From contig NC_062217.1 in NCBI RefSeq assembly GCF_902686445.1, positions 87,229,758-87,293,757 on the forward strand: a stretch of 64,000 nt of DNA, read 5' to 3'. Below, piece after piece: positions 10,233 through 20,428 of this stretch. Position 1 is the first letter of the stretch, and each line of letters opens with the position of its first letter. The notes beneath the pieces are model-generated. The model was not told where the DNA came from, made no database searches, and saw nothing but the letters and a program-made list of their open reading frames with translations. The translations under genes were made by a program, and so were the position numbers. Origin of the DNA: Sciurus carolinensis. Lineage: Eukaryota > Chordata > Mammalia > Rodentia > Sciuridae.

Positions 10233-11526
10233 ATAAACCAAAATGACTGGGAATACTAATCATATCTCAGTAATAATCTTGAAAGTTAGTGGTCTAATCT
10301 TATCAATCAAAAGACATAGACTGGCAGATTGAATTAAAAAACAAGACCCAACAATATGCTGTCTTCAGTAGACTCACCACATAGGCAAACACATCAACAG
10401 ACTAAAGGTGAGATAATGGGAAAAAACATATCACTCACATGGATCAGGTAAACAAGCAGGGGTTTCTATCCACACATCAGATAAAGTGGACTTCAAGCAA
10501 AGTTAATCTGAAAGGACAAAGAAGGACATTTCACACTACTTAAGGAAAGTATACATCAGCAATACATAGCACTTGTAAATATTTATGCCCCAAACAATGG
10601 AGCAATGTACATCTATGTACATCAAATAAACCCTTCTCAAGAATTAAATAGACCACAACACAATAATACTGGGTGACTTTAACATACCTCTCTCATCATT
10701 GGATAGATCTTTGAAACAAAAACTAAACAAAGAAACTATAGAACTAAATAATATAATCAATAACTTAGTCTTAATGGACATACATAGAATATTTCATCCA
10801 TCAACAAGCAAATATTCTTTCTTCTCAGCAGCACACTGATTCGTCTCTAAAATAGACCATATCTTATGCCACAAAGCAACTCTCAGCAAATACAAAAAAG
10901 AAAATAGAGATATTGCCCAGCATTCTACTAGATCATAATAGAATGAAATTAGAAATCAATGATAAAATAAAAAGTACAAACTACTATAATTCCTAGAGAC
11001 TTAATAGTATACTATTGAATGACAAATGGATAGCAGAAGAAATTGGGGTGAAATAAAAAAAATACTTAGAGGTAAAGGAGAACACTGATACAACATATCA
11101 AAATCTCTAACTAAGAGGAAAGTTCATTGCATCGAGCTCATTCATTAAAAGAATAGAAAGCCAATAAATGACCTAACATTACATCTCAAAGTCATAGAAA
11201 AAGTACAAATCAACACCAAAAGCAGTAGAAGACAGAAAATATTTAAAATCAGAGCTGAAATCAATGAAATTGAAACAAAAGAAATAATTCAAAAAGTTGA
11301 CAAAACAAAAAATTGTTTTTTTTTTTCAGTCTGTGGTATTTTATTAACAACAAAAAACAGACTCATATAGCTTATCAAGGAGGTTTGCCTTGACTTCCCT
11401 ATTTTAAAATGTTAGCCAAAGCTTTCCCAGTTCTCCCTCCTGCTGTGCTTATCACCTTAACAGTCTATAATTTACATATACATTGTATTGTATTGTATTT
11501 ATTTATTTATTTATTTTACAAATAAT

Positions 11527-11636
11527 AAGAGATTTATTTTGAGGAATTCACTCTTGTAATTGTGAGAGCTGGCAAGTCTGAAATGTGTAGGGTAGGCCAG
11601 CAGGCTGGGAACCCAAGCAAGGGTTCTCTGTTACAG
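11527..11636 (-). mobile_element. MLT2-like LTR fragment
   Basis: Plus-strand text AGAGATTTATTTTGAGGAAT, then TGTGAGAGCTGGCAAGTC, GTAGGGTAGGCCAGCAGGCT and GGGAACCC follows the complement of MLT2-type ERVL LTRs as I recall them. It lies between the two poly(T) tracts, so it came in with the retro-insert rather than inserting here on its own. Confidence 0.6.
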
Positions 11637-11843
11637 TTTTTTTTTTTTTTTTATTGTAAACAAATGGGATACATGTTGTTTCTCTGTTTGTACATGGTGT
11701 AAAGGCATACCATTTGTGTAATCATAAATTTACATAGGGTAATGTTGTTTGATTCATTCTGTTATTTTTCCCCTTCCCCCCCCACCCCTCCCACCCCTCT
11801 TTTCCCTCTATACAGTCCTTCCTTCCTCCATTCTTGCCCCCCT

Positions 11844-11880
11844 CCCTAACCCTAACTCTAACACTAACCCTAACCCCTCC
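11844..11880 (-). repeat. Telomere-like hexamers in L1-b 3' UTR
   Basis: Plus-strand CCCTAACCCTAACTCTAACA and CTAACCCTAACCCC: six CTAA-type units, four exact CCCTAA. It lies inside the conserved G-rich polypurine region of the L1 3' UTR, next to C-runs, so on the L1 sense strand it can form a G-rich (quadruplex-prone) segment. L1-c has a parallel tract. Confidence 0.85.
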
Positions 11881-11899
11881 CACCCCCCATTATGTGTCA

Positions 11900-14055
11900 T
11901 CATCCACTTATTAGCAATATCATTCGTCCTTTGGTTTTTTGAGATTGGCTTATCTCACTTAGCATGATATTCTCCAATTTCATCCATTTGCCTGCAAATG
12001 CCATAATTTTATCATTCTTTATGGCTGAGTAATATTCCATTGTATATATATACCACAGTTTCTTTATCCATTCATCAATTGAAGGACATCTAGGTTGGTT
12101 CCACAATCTGGCTATTGTGAACTGAGCAGCTATGAACATTGATGTGGCTGTATCTCTGTAATATGCTGATTTTAAGTCCTTTGGGTATAGGCCAAGGAGT
12201 GGGATAGCTGGGTCAAATGGTGGTTCCATTCCAAGTTTTCTAAGGAGTCTCCACACTGCTTTCCAGAGTGGCTGCACTAATTTGCAGCCCCACCAGCAAT
12301 GTATGAGTTTACCTTTCTCCCCACATCCTCGCCAACACCTGTTGTTGCTTGTATTCTTGATAATCGCCATTCTAATTGGGGTGAGATGGAATCTTAGGGT
12401 GGTTTTGATTTGCATTTCTCTTATTACTAGAGATGTTGAACATTTTTCCATATGTTTGTTGATTCCTTGCAGATCTTCTTCTGTGAAATGTCTATTCATT
12501 TCCTTAGCCCATTTGTCGATTGGATTATTTGCATTCTTGGTGTAGAGTTTTTTGAGTTCTTTATAGATTCTGGAGATTAGTGCTCTATCTGAAGTATGAT
12601 TGGCAAAGATTTTCTCCCACTCTGTAGGCTCTTTCTTCACATTGCTGATAGTTTCCTTTGCTGAGAGAAAGCTTTTTAGTTTGAATCTATCCCAGTTATT
12701 GATTCTTGTTTTTATTTCTTGTGCTATGGGAGTCCTGTTGAGGAAGTCTGGTCCTAAGCCAACATGTTGAAGCTCTGGACCTACTTTTTCTTCTATAAGA
12801 TGCAAGGTCTCTGGTCTGATTCCGAGGTCCTTAATCCATTTTGAGTTTAGTTTCATGCATGGTGAGAGATATGGGTTTAGTTTCATTCTGTTGCATATGG
12901 ATTTCCAATTCTCCCAGCACCATTTGTTGAAGAGGCTATCTTTTCTCCATTGCATATTTTTGGCACCTTTGTCTAGTATGAGAAAATTGTATTTATTTGG
13001 GTTTGTGTCCGTGTCCTCTATTCTGTACCATTGATCCACCTTTCTATTTTGGTACCAATACCATGCCATTTTTGTTACTATTGTTTTGTAGTAGAGTTGA
13101 AGATCTGGTATTGCGATACCCCCTGCTTCACTCTTTCTGCCAAGGATTGCTTTAGCTATTCTGGGTTTTTTATTCTTCTAGATGAATTTCATAATTGCTT
13201 GCTCTATTTCTGTAAGGTACATCATTGGGATTTTAATTGGAATTGCATTGAATCTGTATAGCACTTTAGGTAGTATGGCCATTTTAACAATATTAATTCT
13301 TCCTATCCAAGAACATGGGAGATCTTTCCATCTTCTAAGGTTTTCTTGAATTTCTTTCTTTAGTGTTCTGTAGTTCTCATTGTAGAGGTCTTTCACCTCT
13401 TTTGTGAGATTGATTCCCAAGTATTTTTTTTTTTCTGATGCTATTGTGAATGGGGTAGTTTTCCTAATTTCTCTTTCTGAAGATTCATCACTTATGTATA
13501 AAAATGCCTTAGATTTATGTGCATTGATCTTATATCCCGCTACTTTACTGAATTCACTTATGAGTTCTAAAAGTTTTCTGGTGGAATTTCCTGGTTCCTC
13601 TAAGTATATAATCATATCATCAGCAAATAGGGATAGTTTGAGTTCTTCTTTTCCTATTCATATCCCTTTAATTTCTTTGGTTTGTCTAATTGCTCTGGCT
13701 AGAGTTTCAAGGACGATATTGAATAGAAGTGGTGAAAGAGGGCATCCCTGCCTTGTTCCAGTTTTTAGGGGGAATGCTTTCAGTTTTTCACCATTTAGAA
13801 TGATATTGACCATGGGCTTAGCATAGATGGCCTTTACAGTATTGAGGAATACTCCCACTATCCCTATTTTTTCTAGTGTTTTGAGCATGAAGGGGTGCTG
13901 TATTTTATCAAATGCTTTTTCTGCATCTATTGAAATAATCATGTGATTCTTGTCTTTAAGTCTATTGATATGGTGAATTACATTTATTGATTTCCTGATG
14001 TTGAACCAACCTTGCATCCCTGGGATAAAACCCACTTGATCATGGTGCACTATCT
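11900..14055 (-). pseudogene. L1-b ORF2 C-terminal ~717 codons, two premature stops
   Basis: Reading from 14055 down, the same frame stays open to the natural stop at 11900-11902, apart from TGA at 13658-13660 and TAG at 13178-13180. No frameshift occurs over 2.15 kb. Visible parts: [27 protein letters not shown], the catalytic FADD at 13616-13627, and the C-terminal cysteine motif C-x3-C-x7-H-x4-C ([18 protein letters not shown]). The endonuclease and first part of the reverse transcriptase are absent through 5' truncation. The few lesions mark it as much younger than L1-a. Confidence 0.85.
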
Positions 14056-14120
14056 GTACATTGTATTTATTATCTGTAGGTATTCACTGGAAAATGACCT
14101 TTGTTGAAGCAAGACTTCCT

Positions 14121-14284
14121 TTTGCCTTTCCCCCCTAACTACCCACCTACTTTCTTCCTCTTTCTTTTCTTTCTTCCCTCCCTTCCTTCCATCTTTCTTT
14201 TCTTCTTTCCTTCCTCCCTTCTCTTTCTCTCTCTCCTTTCTTTCTTCCTCCCTCCCTGTTCTCTCCCTTCCTCCCTCCATCTTT

Positions 14285-14333
<49 letters not shown>

Positions 14334-14375
14334 CTTCTTTCTTTCTTTCTTTCCTCCTCCTGTATTTTTTTTTGA
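14121..14375 (+). repeat. Long polypyrimidine tract
   Basis: About 250 bases almost entirely C/T on the plus strand, with CTTT, CT and CCTT sub-repeats. The predicted Lys/Glu-Arg or Phe/Leu/Ser proteins of 84-113 residues from this tract are artefacts of composition. Confidence 0.95.
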
Positions 14376-14800
14376 TGCCTCCCTCTAACATTGCCTAACA
14401 CAGGTACTTGTTACTTAAGAAATGTTTGTAGAGGAAGATTCCCAAAATCAAGGACCTCAGTGGGCCCAACGAGACTACAGAATGATTATACTACAAGGAC
14501 TCAATACCTACAGCTATAATACCCCTCAATGGAGGAGTATCTGAATATATAACACACTTCAGTTTCACTGTGTGGTAACTTCCCACAGCACAATCACCAC
14601 TGTGGTATTCCCAGGTGCCAAGCCTTGGGTGGCAAAGGAAAGTGAATGCACTCTTTAGTCTTAAGAGGATTTGCAGAGTAGTGGGAGAGACTCATGTTAT
14701 TCACATAACCACAGATGACTGTCAATCTCACAGGTGACAACATAACATAGGACTACACATTATACGACAGAATAAAACACGAGGAGCTGCCCTAGTTAGT

Positions 14801-14884
14801 GTATCAGAGAAGTCTTCACAGAGCTCAGGTAAGTTGCTCCTAGTATCAGAGAAGTCTTCACAGAGCTCAGGTAAGTTGCTCCTA
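14801..14884 (+). repeat. Perfect 42-base tandem duplication
   Basis: The unit starting GTATCAGAGAAGTCTTCACA and ending GTTGCTCCTA occurs at 14801-14842 and 14843-14884 with no mismatch. Each unit contains CTCAGGTAAGTTG, a good plus-strand splice-donor match. Identity implies a recent duplication. Confidence 0.95.
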
Positions 14885-16046
14885 CTACCAAGCTTAGACT
14901 GGACAGCAGGTCTGCCTGGCTTGAAAGCCCAGTCCCATCCCTGATGGACACAAGGCTACCTCATGGCAACCAAAGTCTTTCCTGATGAAAAAAATGTTTT
15001 TTTGAAGAAATAAAATTGATAAACCCTTAGCCACCCCAACAAAGAGAGAAAACTCAAATTGCTAAAATTTGTGATAAAACAGGAAATACCATGATGGGAC
15101 ACTACTGAAATACAGAAGATAATTATAAACTATTTTGAAAATGTATACTCAAGTATAATAGAAAATCTTGAAGACATCAACAAATTTCTAGAGACATATG
15201 ATCTTCCCAAACTGAATCATGAGGACATACACAATTTAAACAGATCAATTTTGAGCAATGACGTAGAAGATGCCATCAAAAGCCTACCAGCCAAGAAAAG
15301 CCCAGGACCAGACAGATTCTCCATTGAGTTCTACAAGACCTTCAAAGAAGAATTAACCCCAATACTCCTCAAATTACTCCATGAAATAGAAAAGGAGGGA
15401 ACCCTTCCAAATTCATTCTATGAGGCTAGTATCACCCTTATACCAAAACCAGACAAAGAACATCAAGGAAAGAAAACTTCAGACCAATATCCCTCCTGAA
15501 TGTAGACACAGAAATTCTCTATAAAATTCTGGCAAATCACACACAAAAATATATTAAAAAGATAGTGCTCCATGATCAAGTGGAATTCATCCCATAGATG
15601 CAAGGTTGGTTCAACATAAGGAAACCAACAAGCATAATACATCACATGAATAGTCTTAAAGACAAGAATCACATGATTATCTAAATGGACGCAGAGAAAG
15701 CATTTGACAAAATACAGCACCTCTTCATGTTCAAAATACTAGAAAAACTAGGGACAGTAGAAACATACCTCAACATTGTAAAAGCTATATATGCTAAGCC
15801 CCTGACTGACATCATCCTAAATGGAGAAAAACTAAAAGTATTCCCCCTAAAAACTGGAACAAGGCAGGGATGCCCTGTTTTACCACTTCTATTCAACATT
15901 GTCCTTGAAACCCTAGCCAGAGCAATTAGATTGAAGAAATAAATTAAGGGGATATGAATAAGAAAAGAAAATCTCAAAATACCATTATTTGCTGATGACA
16001 TGATTTTATATTTAGAAGATCCAAAAAATTCCATTAGAAAACTTCT

Positions 16047-16180
16047 ATAGGAGATGGGGTTGTGGCTCAGTGGCAGAGCACTTTCCTAGCTTGTGTGAGG
16101 CACTGGATTAGATTCTCAGCACCACATAAAAATAAATAAAAATAAAAGATCCATTGCCAACTAAAAAAAAAATTAAAAAA
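16047..16180 (+). mobile_element. ID SINE, long-tail variant, inside L1-a
   Basis: Forward ID: GGTTGTGGCTCAGTGGCAGA, GAGGCACTGGATTAGATTC, CACCACATAAAAATAAATAA tail. Flanked by AGAAAACTTCT (16036-16046) and AGAAAACATCT (16181-16191), an 11-base duplication with one change. It interrupts ORF2 after the FADD motif. Confidence 0.93.
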
Positions 16181-17225
16181 AGAAAACATCTAGAACTAAT
16201 AAATGAATTCAGCAAAGGAGCAGGATATAAAATTAACACCCATGAATCAAACACATTCCTGTACATAAGTGATGAATCCACTGAAAGACAAATTAGAAAA
16301 ACAACCCCATTCACAATAGCCTGAAAAAAAAAAAAATACTTGGGAATCAATCTAACAAAAGAGGTGAAAGACCTCTACAATGAAACCTACAGAACACTAA
16401 AGAAAGAAATTGAAGAAGGCCTTAGAAGATGGGAAAGATCTCCCATGCTCTTGAGTAGACAGAATTAATATTGTCAAAACAGCCATGCTACCAAAAGCAT
16501 TATACAGATTTAATGCAATTCCTATTAAAATCCCAATGACATTCTACATAGAATTAGAACAAGCAACTGTGAAATTCATTTGGAAAAATGAGACCCAGAA
16601 TAACCAAAGCAATTAGCAAGAAAAGTAAATCAGGAGGCATCACACTATCAGAACTTAAACTAAACAAGAGTCACAGTAACAAAAACATCATGGTATTGGC
16701 ATCAAAAAGACATGTATACCAATGGTACAGAACAGATGACACAGATGCAAACCTTCATAAATACAATTTTCTTATACTAGACAAATGTGCCAAAAATGTA
16801 CCTAGGAGAAAAGATCGCCTCTTCAACAAATGGTGCTGGGAAAACTGGAAATCCATATGTAGCAAAGTAAAATTAAACTTATCTCCCACCCTGCACAAAA
16901 CTCAACTTAAAGTGGATCAAAGACTTAGGCACCAAAACAGAGACCCTGAGCCTAATAGTAGAAAAAGTAGGACCAAATCTTCACCATGTCAGCTTAGGAA
17001 CTAACTTCCTTAACAAGACTCCTAAAGCACAAGAAGTAAAATTAAGAATCAATAAATGGGATAAATTCAAATTAAAAAGTTTCTTCTCAGCAAAGGAAAC
17101 AACAACATAAAGAGAGAGCCTACAGAATGGGAGAAAAGCTTTACCACATGCACCTCAAGTATAGCACTAATCTCCAGTATATATAAAGAACTCAAAAAAC
17201 TTAACACCAAAAAAATAAATAACCC

Positions 17226-17617
17226 CATTGCTGCTCAATAGCCAGATTGTGGAACCAACCTAGATGCCCTTCAGTTGATGAATGGATAAAGAAACTGTGG
17301 CATATATATACAATGGAATATTACTCCGCAATGAAGAATGATAAAATTATGGCATTTGCAGGCAAATGGATGAAATTGGAGAATATCATGCTAAGTGAGA
17401 TAAGCCAATCTCAAAAAACTAAAGGACGAATGATCTCACTGATAAGCGGATGAGGACATATAATGGGGGGTGGGAGGGGTTAGCATTAGGTTTAGGGTTA
17501 GGTTTAGGGTTAGGGATAAGGAGAGTGGTAAGAATGAAGGAAAGAAGGACTGTATAGAGGGAAAAGAGGGGTGGGAGGGGTGGGGGGGAAGGAAAAAAAA
17601 AAACATAAAAAAAAAAT
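17226..17617 (+). mobile_element. Short 5'-truncated LINE-1 (L1-c) inside L1-a
   Basis: Forward L1 3' end: the last ~70 codons of ORF2 (open, ending RMISLISG-stop at 17451-17453), a G-rich 3' UTR, and an A-rich end. Flanked by AAATAAATAACCC at 17213-17225 and 17618-17630, an exact 13-base target-site duplication. Its ORF2 end is nearly identical to that of L1-b, so it is from the same young subfamily. Confidence 0.93.
17465..17518 (+). repeat. G-rich, telomere-like tract in L1-c 3' UTR
   Basis: A G-run block (GGGGGGTGGGAGGGG) leads into TTAGCATTAGG and several TTTAGGG/TTAGGG units. It corresponds to the G-rich polypurine tract conserved in mammalian L1 3' UTRs, here resembling telomere repeats. 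Confidence 0.85.
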
Positions 17618-18081
17618 AAATAAATAACCCAATCAGTAAATGGGCTAAGGAACTGAACAGAACACTTTAAAGAAGAAGAAATACAATTGATCAACAAATA
17701 TACAAAAAAATATTCAAGATCTCTTGCAATTAAAGAAATACAAATCAAAACTACTCTAAGATTTCATCTCACTCCAGTGGGAATGGCAATTATCAAGAAT
17801 AAAGGCAATGATAAATATTGGCAAGGATGTGGGGAAAAGGGTACACTCATACATTGCTGGGGGGACTGCAAACTGGTGCAACCACTATGGAAAGCAGTAT
17901 AGAGATTCCTCAGAAAACTTGGTATGGAACCACTATTTGACCCACTCCTCAGTTTACACCAAAGGACTTAAAATTGGTGTTACTACATTGATGCAGCTAC
18001 ATCAATGTTTATAGCAGCTCAACTCACAATAGTTAAATCAACCTAAGTGCTCTTCAACAGATGAACAGATGAAGAAAATGT

Positions 18082-18084
<3 letters not shown>

Positions 18085-18130
<46 letters not shown>

Positions 18131-18176
18131 TATATATAAGTGATATATATGATATCATCATATATATATATATATA
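18085..18176 (+). repeat. (AT)n tract in L1-a
   Basis: About 90 bases of AT/TATA repeats with CATA and GATATC interruptions, replacing the short 'tatatata' codon run at the same ORF2 position in L1-c (17303-17310). Microsatellite expansion inside a dead ORF. Confidence 0.95.
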
Positions 18177-18518
18177 AATACATCCATGATGGAATATTAC
18201 TCAGCATTAAAGAAGAATGAAATTATGACATTTTTGGTAAATGGATGGAGCTGGAGAATATAATGCTAAGTGAAATAAGCCAATCCCCCACAACCAAAAA
18301 TTGAAAGCTTTCTCTGATATGTGGGTGCTAATTCACAAGGGGGGTGGTAGTGAAGAATAGAGGTATTTTGAATTAGGCAGAGGGGAGTGAAGGGAGGGGA
18401 GGAGGTATGAGGGTAGGAAGAATAGTAGAATGAATGGGACATTATTACCCTATGTGCCTATGAGACTACATGACCTGTGTGGTTCTACATCATGTACAAC
18501 CACGAGAATGAGAAATGA

Positions 18519-18653
18519 GGGACTGGGGCTGTAGCTCAGTGATAGAGCACTTGCCTCACACATGTGAGGCACTGGGTTTGATCCTCAGCACCACATAAAA
18601 TTAAATAAATAAAGATGTTGTGTCCACAACAACTAAAAAATTTTTAAAAAAAG
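18519..18653 (+). mobile_element. ID SINE, long-tail variant, in L1-a 3' UTR
   Basis: Forward ID: GGGGCTGTAGCTCAGTGATA, GAGGCACTGGGTTTGATCC, then AAATTAAATAAATAAAGATG and GTTGTGTCCACAACAACTAA tail. Flanked by AGAAATGA at 18511-18518 and 18654-18661. Confidence 0.95.
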
Positions 18654-19025
18654 AGAAATGACACTCCATTTATATTAAAAAAATAGTTATCTGACTTGCA
18701 GGCTCTATCAGATATGATCATAATTCTTACAATGTAATTTGGAAAGTACCCTGGTAGTAGTCACTTAAAATTTTTTTTGAGTAATATTTACTTTCTTTTC
18801 CGGGCTACTGGATGATAGGTAGCAAGAAAAGTGAAGCAGGAGGCTTTTTTTTAATAAAGTCTTTTTATAAAGTCTTTCTCTGTTAATTTTTTCATATAAG
18901 ATAGTTAATATTTATAGATTGAATCATCTAGATAAGGTCCTCAGAATTTTATCACAATAAACTTTTTAAATTTAATGCCTGTAAACTGAAAATTCAAATC
19001 TTTACTTTTTACCACCTATGGTATT

Positions 19026-19160
19026 ACTTTTTAAAAATATTTTTTTAGATGTTGATAGACCTTTATTTTATTCATTTTTTTATGTGTGATGCTGAGAATA
19101 AAACACAGTGCCTCATGCATGCTAGGCAAGGGCTCTACCACAAAGCTACAACCCCAGCAC
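19026..19160 (-). mobile_element. ID SINE, long-tail variant
   Basis: Reverse ID: T7 run, AGATGTTGATAGACC extension, TTTATTTTATTC linker, GATGCTGAGAATAAAACACA body, and CTACAACCCCAGC end. The B-box region is diverged (AATAAAACACAG instead of GATTGAACCCAG). Confidence 0.88.
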
Positions 19161-19807
19161 CTATGATACGCCTATCATTACTAAAAACAAATGTCCATAG
19201 AATACTGAAAAATCGATCCCATTTTTTTTTCATCTGAGGACATTTTCTTATTAAAAAACAAAGCTACCCTGAAAAAAATCCAAGTGTTACAAATAATTTT
19301 AGTAATATTTGAGCAGATAATTTAAATGTTGGAATGAATTTTTTATTCTTATTAATCAGAAATGTATGCAAACATGCTCATGTTATTCATTTATATTTAT
19401 ATTTGTGAAAATTGTCCAAGTATAACATAAATAATTTACAGTAAATCTGTATGATGAAAATTACAAAAGTTTTAAAAGTCTATTTTATAACCAAGAAATG
19501 TTCACAATATGTTATGTTGGAAGATGATGCAGAACTACATACACATCTAATTGCAATTGGAGTTGGTATAAATACAGTCACATGACACATAAGGATGTTT
19601 AGGTCAACAATGGATGACAAGGTGTCCCATAAGATTATGAAGGAGTTGAAAAGTTCCTGTTGCCTGCTGTTGTGACAGCCATCACTATATTGAAGTGCAA
19701 TGCTTTACTCATCAGTTTGTGGTAATGTTGGTGTAGACAAAACTTCTGTACTGTCAGTGCTATAAATGCATAACACCTACGTGTACATATAGTGCATAAT
19801 ACTTGAT

Positions 19808-20428
19808 TTGGGAAATTTTCTGATATTATTTCATTGAATAGATTGTTCATTCCTTTGGTTTGTTCCTCTAAGCCTTCCTCAATTCCAATAATTCTTAAAT
19901 TTGGCCTTTTCATGATATCGCATAATTCTTGTAGATTCTGTTCATGATTTCTTACCATCTTCTCTGTTTGGTCAACTTTGTTTTCAAGATTAAATATTTT
20001 GTCTTCAATGTCTGAGGTTCTGTCTTCCAGGTGTTCTATCCTATTGGTTATGCTTTCTATGGAGTTTTTAACTTGGTTTATTGTTTCCTTCATTTCAAGG
20101 ATTTCTGTTTGTTTTTTTTCAGTATCTCTAACTCTTTATTGAAATGATCTCTTGCTTCCCGTATTTGGTCTTTTAACTGTTGATTGGTGTGATCATTTAA
20201 TGCCTGCATTTGCTCTTTCATCTCCTCCTTCAATGCCTGCATTTGCTCTTTCATCTCCTCCTTCAATGCCTGCATTTGCTCTTTCATCTCCTCGTTTGCT
20301 TCCCTGATTGTTTTAGTTATGTACATTCTGAACTCCCTTTCTGACATTTCTTCTGCTGTACTGTCATTGGGTTTTATTGATATAGTATCTAGGTTTGTTT
20401 GGGACATTTTCTTCCCTTGTTTTCTCAT
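19808..20428 (-). pseudogene. L1-d ORF1, truncated, one frameshift
   Basis: L1 ORF1p N-terminal and coiled-coil part. It starts MRKQGKKMSQTNLDT at 20428 and runs 112 residues before a frameshift, probably in the T8 tract at 20112-20119 (A8 in sense). The second open piece continues with KETINQVKNSIESITNRIEH and heptad-like repeats. Sequence stops at the SENFPNQ region, before most of the RNA-recognition domain. Three 11-residue repeats of the type EEMKEQMQALK lie in the coiled coil. Less decayed than L1-a ORF1. Confidence 0.85.
20201..20299 (-). repeat. 33-base x3 repeat in L1 ORF1 coiled coil
   Basis: Units at 20201-20233, 20234-20266 and 20267-20299, starting TGCCTGCATTTGCTCTTTCA on the plus strand. 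They are identical except at the end of the third. Each encodes 11 residues, so the coiled coil lengthens in steps of 11 without frameshift. Mouse L1 ORF1 also has a length-polymorphic coiled-coil region. Confidence 0.9.

Larger units (their letters stand above)
11637..14055 (-). mobile_element. 5'-truncated young LINE-1 (L1-b)
   Basis: Minus-strand L1: poly(A) = T16 at 11637-11652, 3' UTR to about 11899, ORF2 from 11900 up to 14055, where L1 homology stops at CACTATCT. The 3' UTR carries the polypurine/G-rich tract (complement of 11772-11885), including telomere-like hexamers. No target-site duplication of its own is evident: CTGTTACAG before the poly(T) does not match the sequence after 14055. 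That supports it being part of the larger retro-insert. Confidence 0.9.
14056..14987. other. Non-L1 part of the retro-insert
   Basis: About 930 bases with no similarity I recognise. It sits upstream of L1-b on the minus strand and contains a long pyrimidine tract and a perfect 42-base tandem duplication. No open frame beyond those created by the pyrimidine tract. It may be the 5' part of the read-through transcript or DNA from an independent insertion. Confidence 0.5.
11307..14996 (-). mobile_element. 3.7 kb minus-strand retro-insert within L1-a ORF2
   Basis: AAAAAATTG (11307-11315) and AAAAAAATG (14988-14996) flank the block and L1-a resumes on the far side at the expected codons, so the block is one insertion or a stack in one site. 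Next to the left flank is T11 (11316-11326), and on the minus strand an AATAAA (complement 11340-11345) lies 13 bases before it: the expected 3' end of a polyadenylated RNA. In minus-strand order the block holds ~930 bases of non-L1 sequence, 5'-truncated L1-b with its own poly(A), ~310 bases including an MLT2-like piece, then the terminal poly(A). Simplest reading: retrotransposition of an RNA that read through L1-b to a downstream poly(A) site. Confidence 0.65.
10243..18325 (+). pseudogene. L1-a ORF2 relic (endonuclease-reverse transcriptase)
   Basis: ORF2p nicks target DNA and copies L1 RNA by target-primed reverse transcription. The start is the ATG at 10243 (ATGACTGGGAATACTAATC), matching the conserved ORF2 opening. 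Endonuclease lies at ~10243-10930, linker to 11315. After the nested insertion the reverse transcriptase resumes at 14988: LPAKKSPGPDRFSIEFYKTF near 15281, [11 protein letters not shown] near 15688, GTRQGC near 15863, and the catalytic FADD at 15988-15999, still intact. The C-terminal part runs through 16185-17225 and 17631-18325, with a cysteine motif near 17825-17870. In-frame stops and shifts are scattered throughout (e.g. TAA at 15941). Non-functional. Confidence 0.85.
7557..18683 (+). mobile_element. Full-length LINE-1 (L1-a), decayed and multiply interrupted
   Basis: Autonomous non-LTR retrotransposon remnant. Order: 5' UTR 7557-9214, ORF1 9215-~10232, ORF2 from 10243, 3' UTR ~18326-18683 with a short A-run at 18677-18683. 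It is cut by a 3.7 kb retro-insert (11316-14987), an ID (16047-16180), a short L1 (17226-17617) and an ID (18519-18653). Subtracting these leaves about 6.8 kb, the normal length of a complete mammalian L1. Many stops and frameshifts show it is old relative to L1-b and L1-c. It starts directly after the A-run/TGAG target and is followed by a segment read here as 3'-transduced DNA. Confidence 0.9.

Noticed and set aside
11844..11880. Genuine interstitial telomere or chromosome-fusion site
   Set aside because: The hexamers sit at a fixed place in the L1 3' UTR and recur in a second L1 copy.
13031..13826. Plus-strand open frames of 76-140 codons opposite L1-b
   Set aside because: Antisense shadows of the L1-b ORF2 reading frame.
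14050..14401. Open frames of 84-113 codons rich in Lys/Glu/Arg or Phe/Leu/Ser
   Set aside because: They are translations of one long polypyrimidine tract, open on several frames at once.
20201..20299. CRISPR-like repeat array (regular 33-base units)
   Set aside because: Units are contiguous without spacers and encode L1 ORF1 coiled coil in a mammalian genome.
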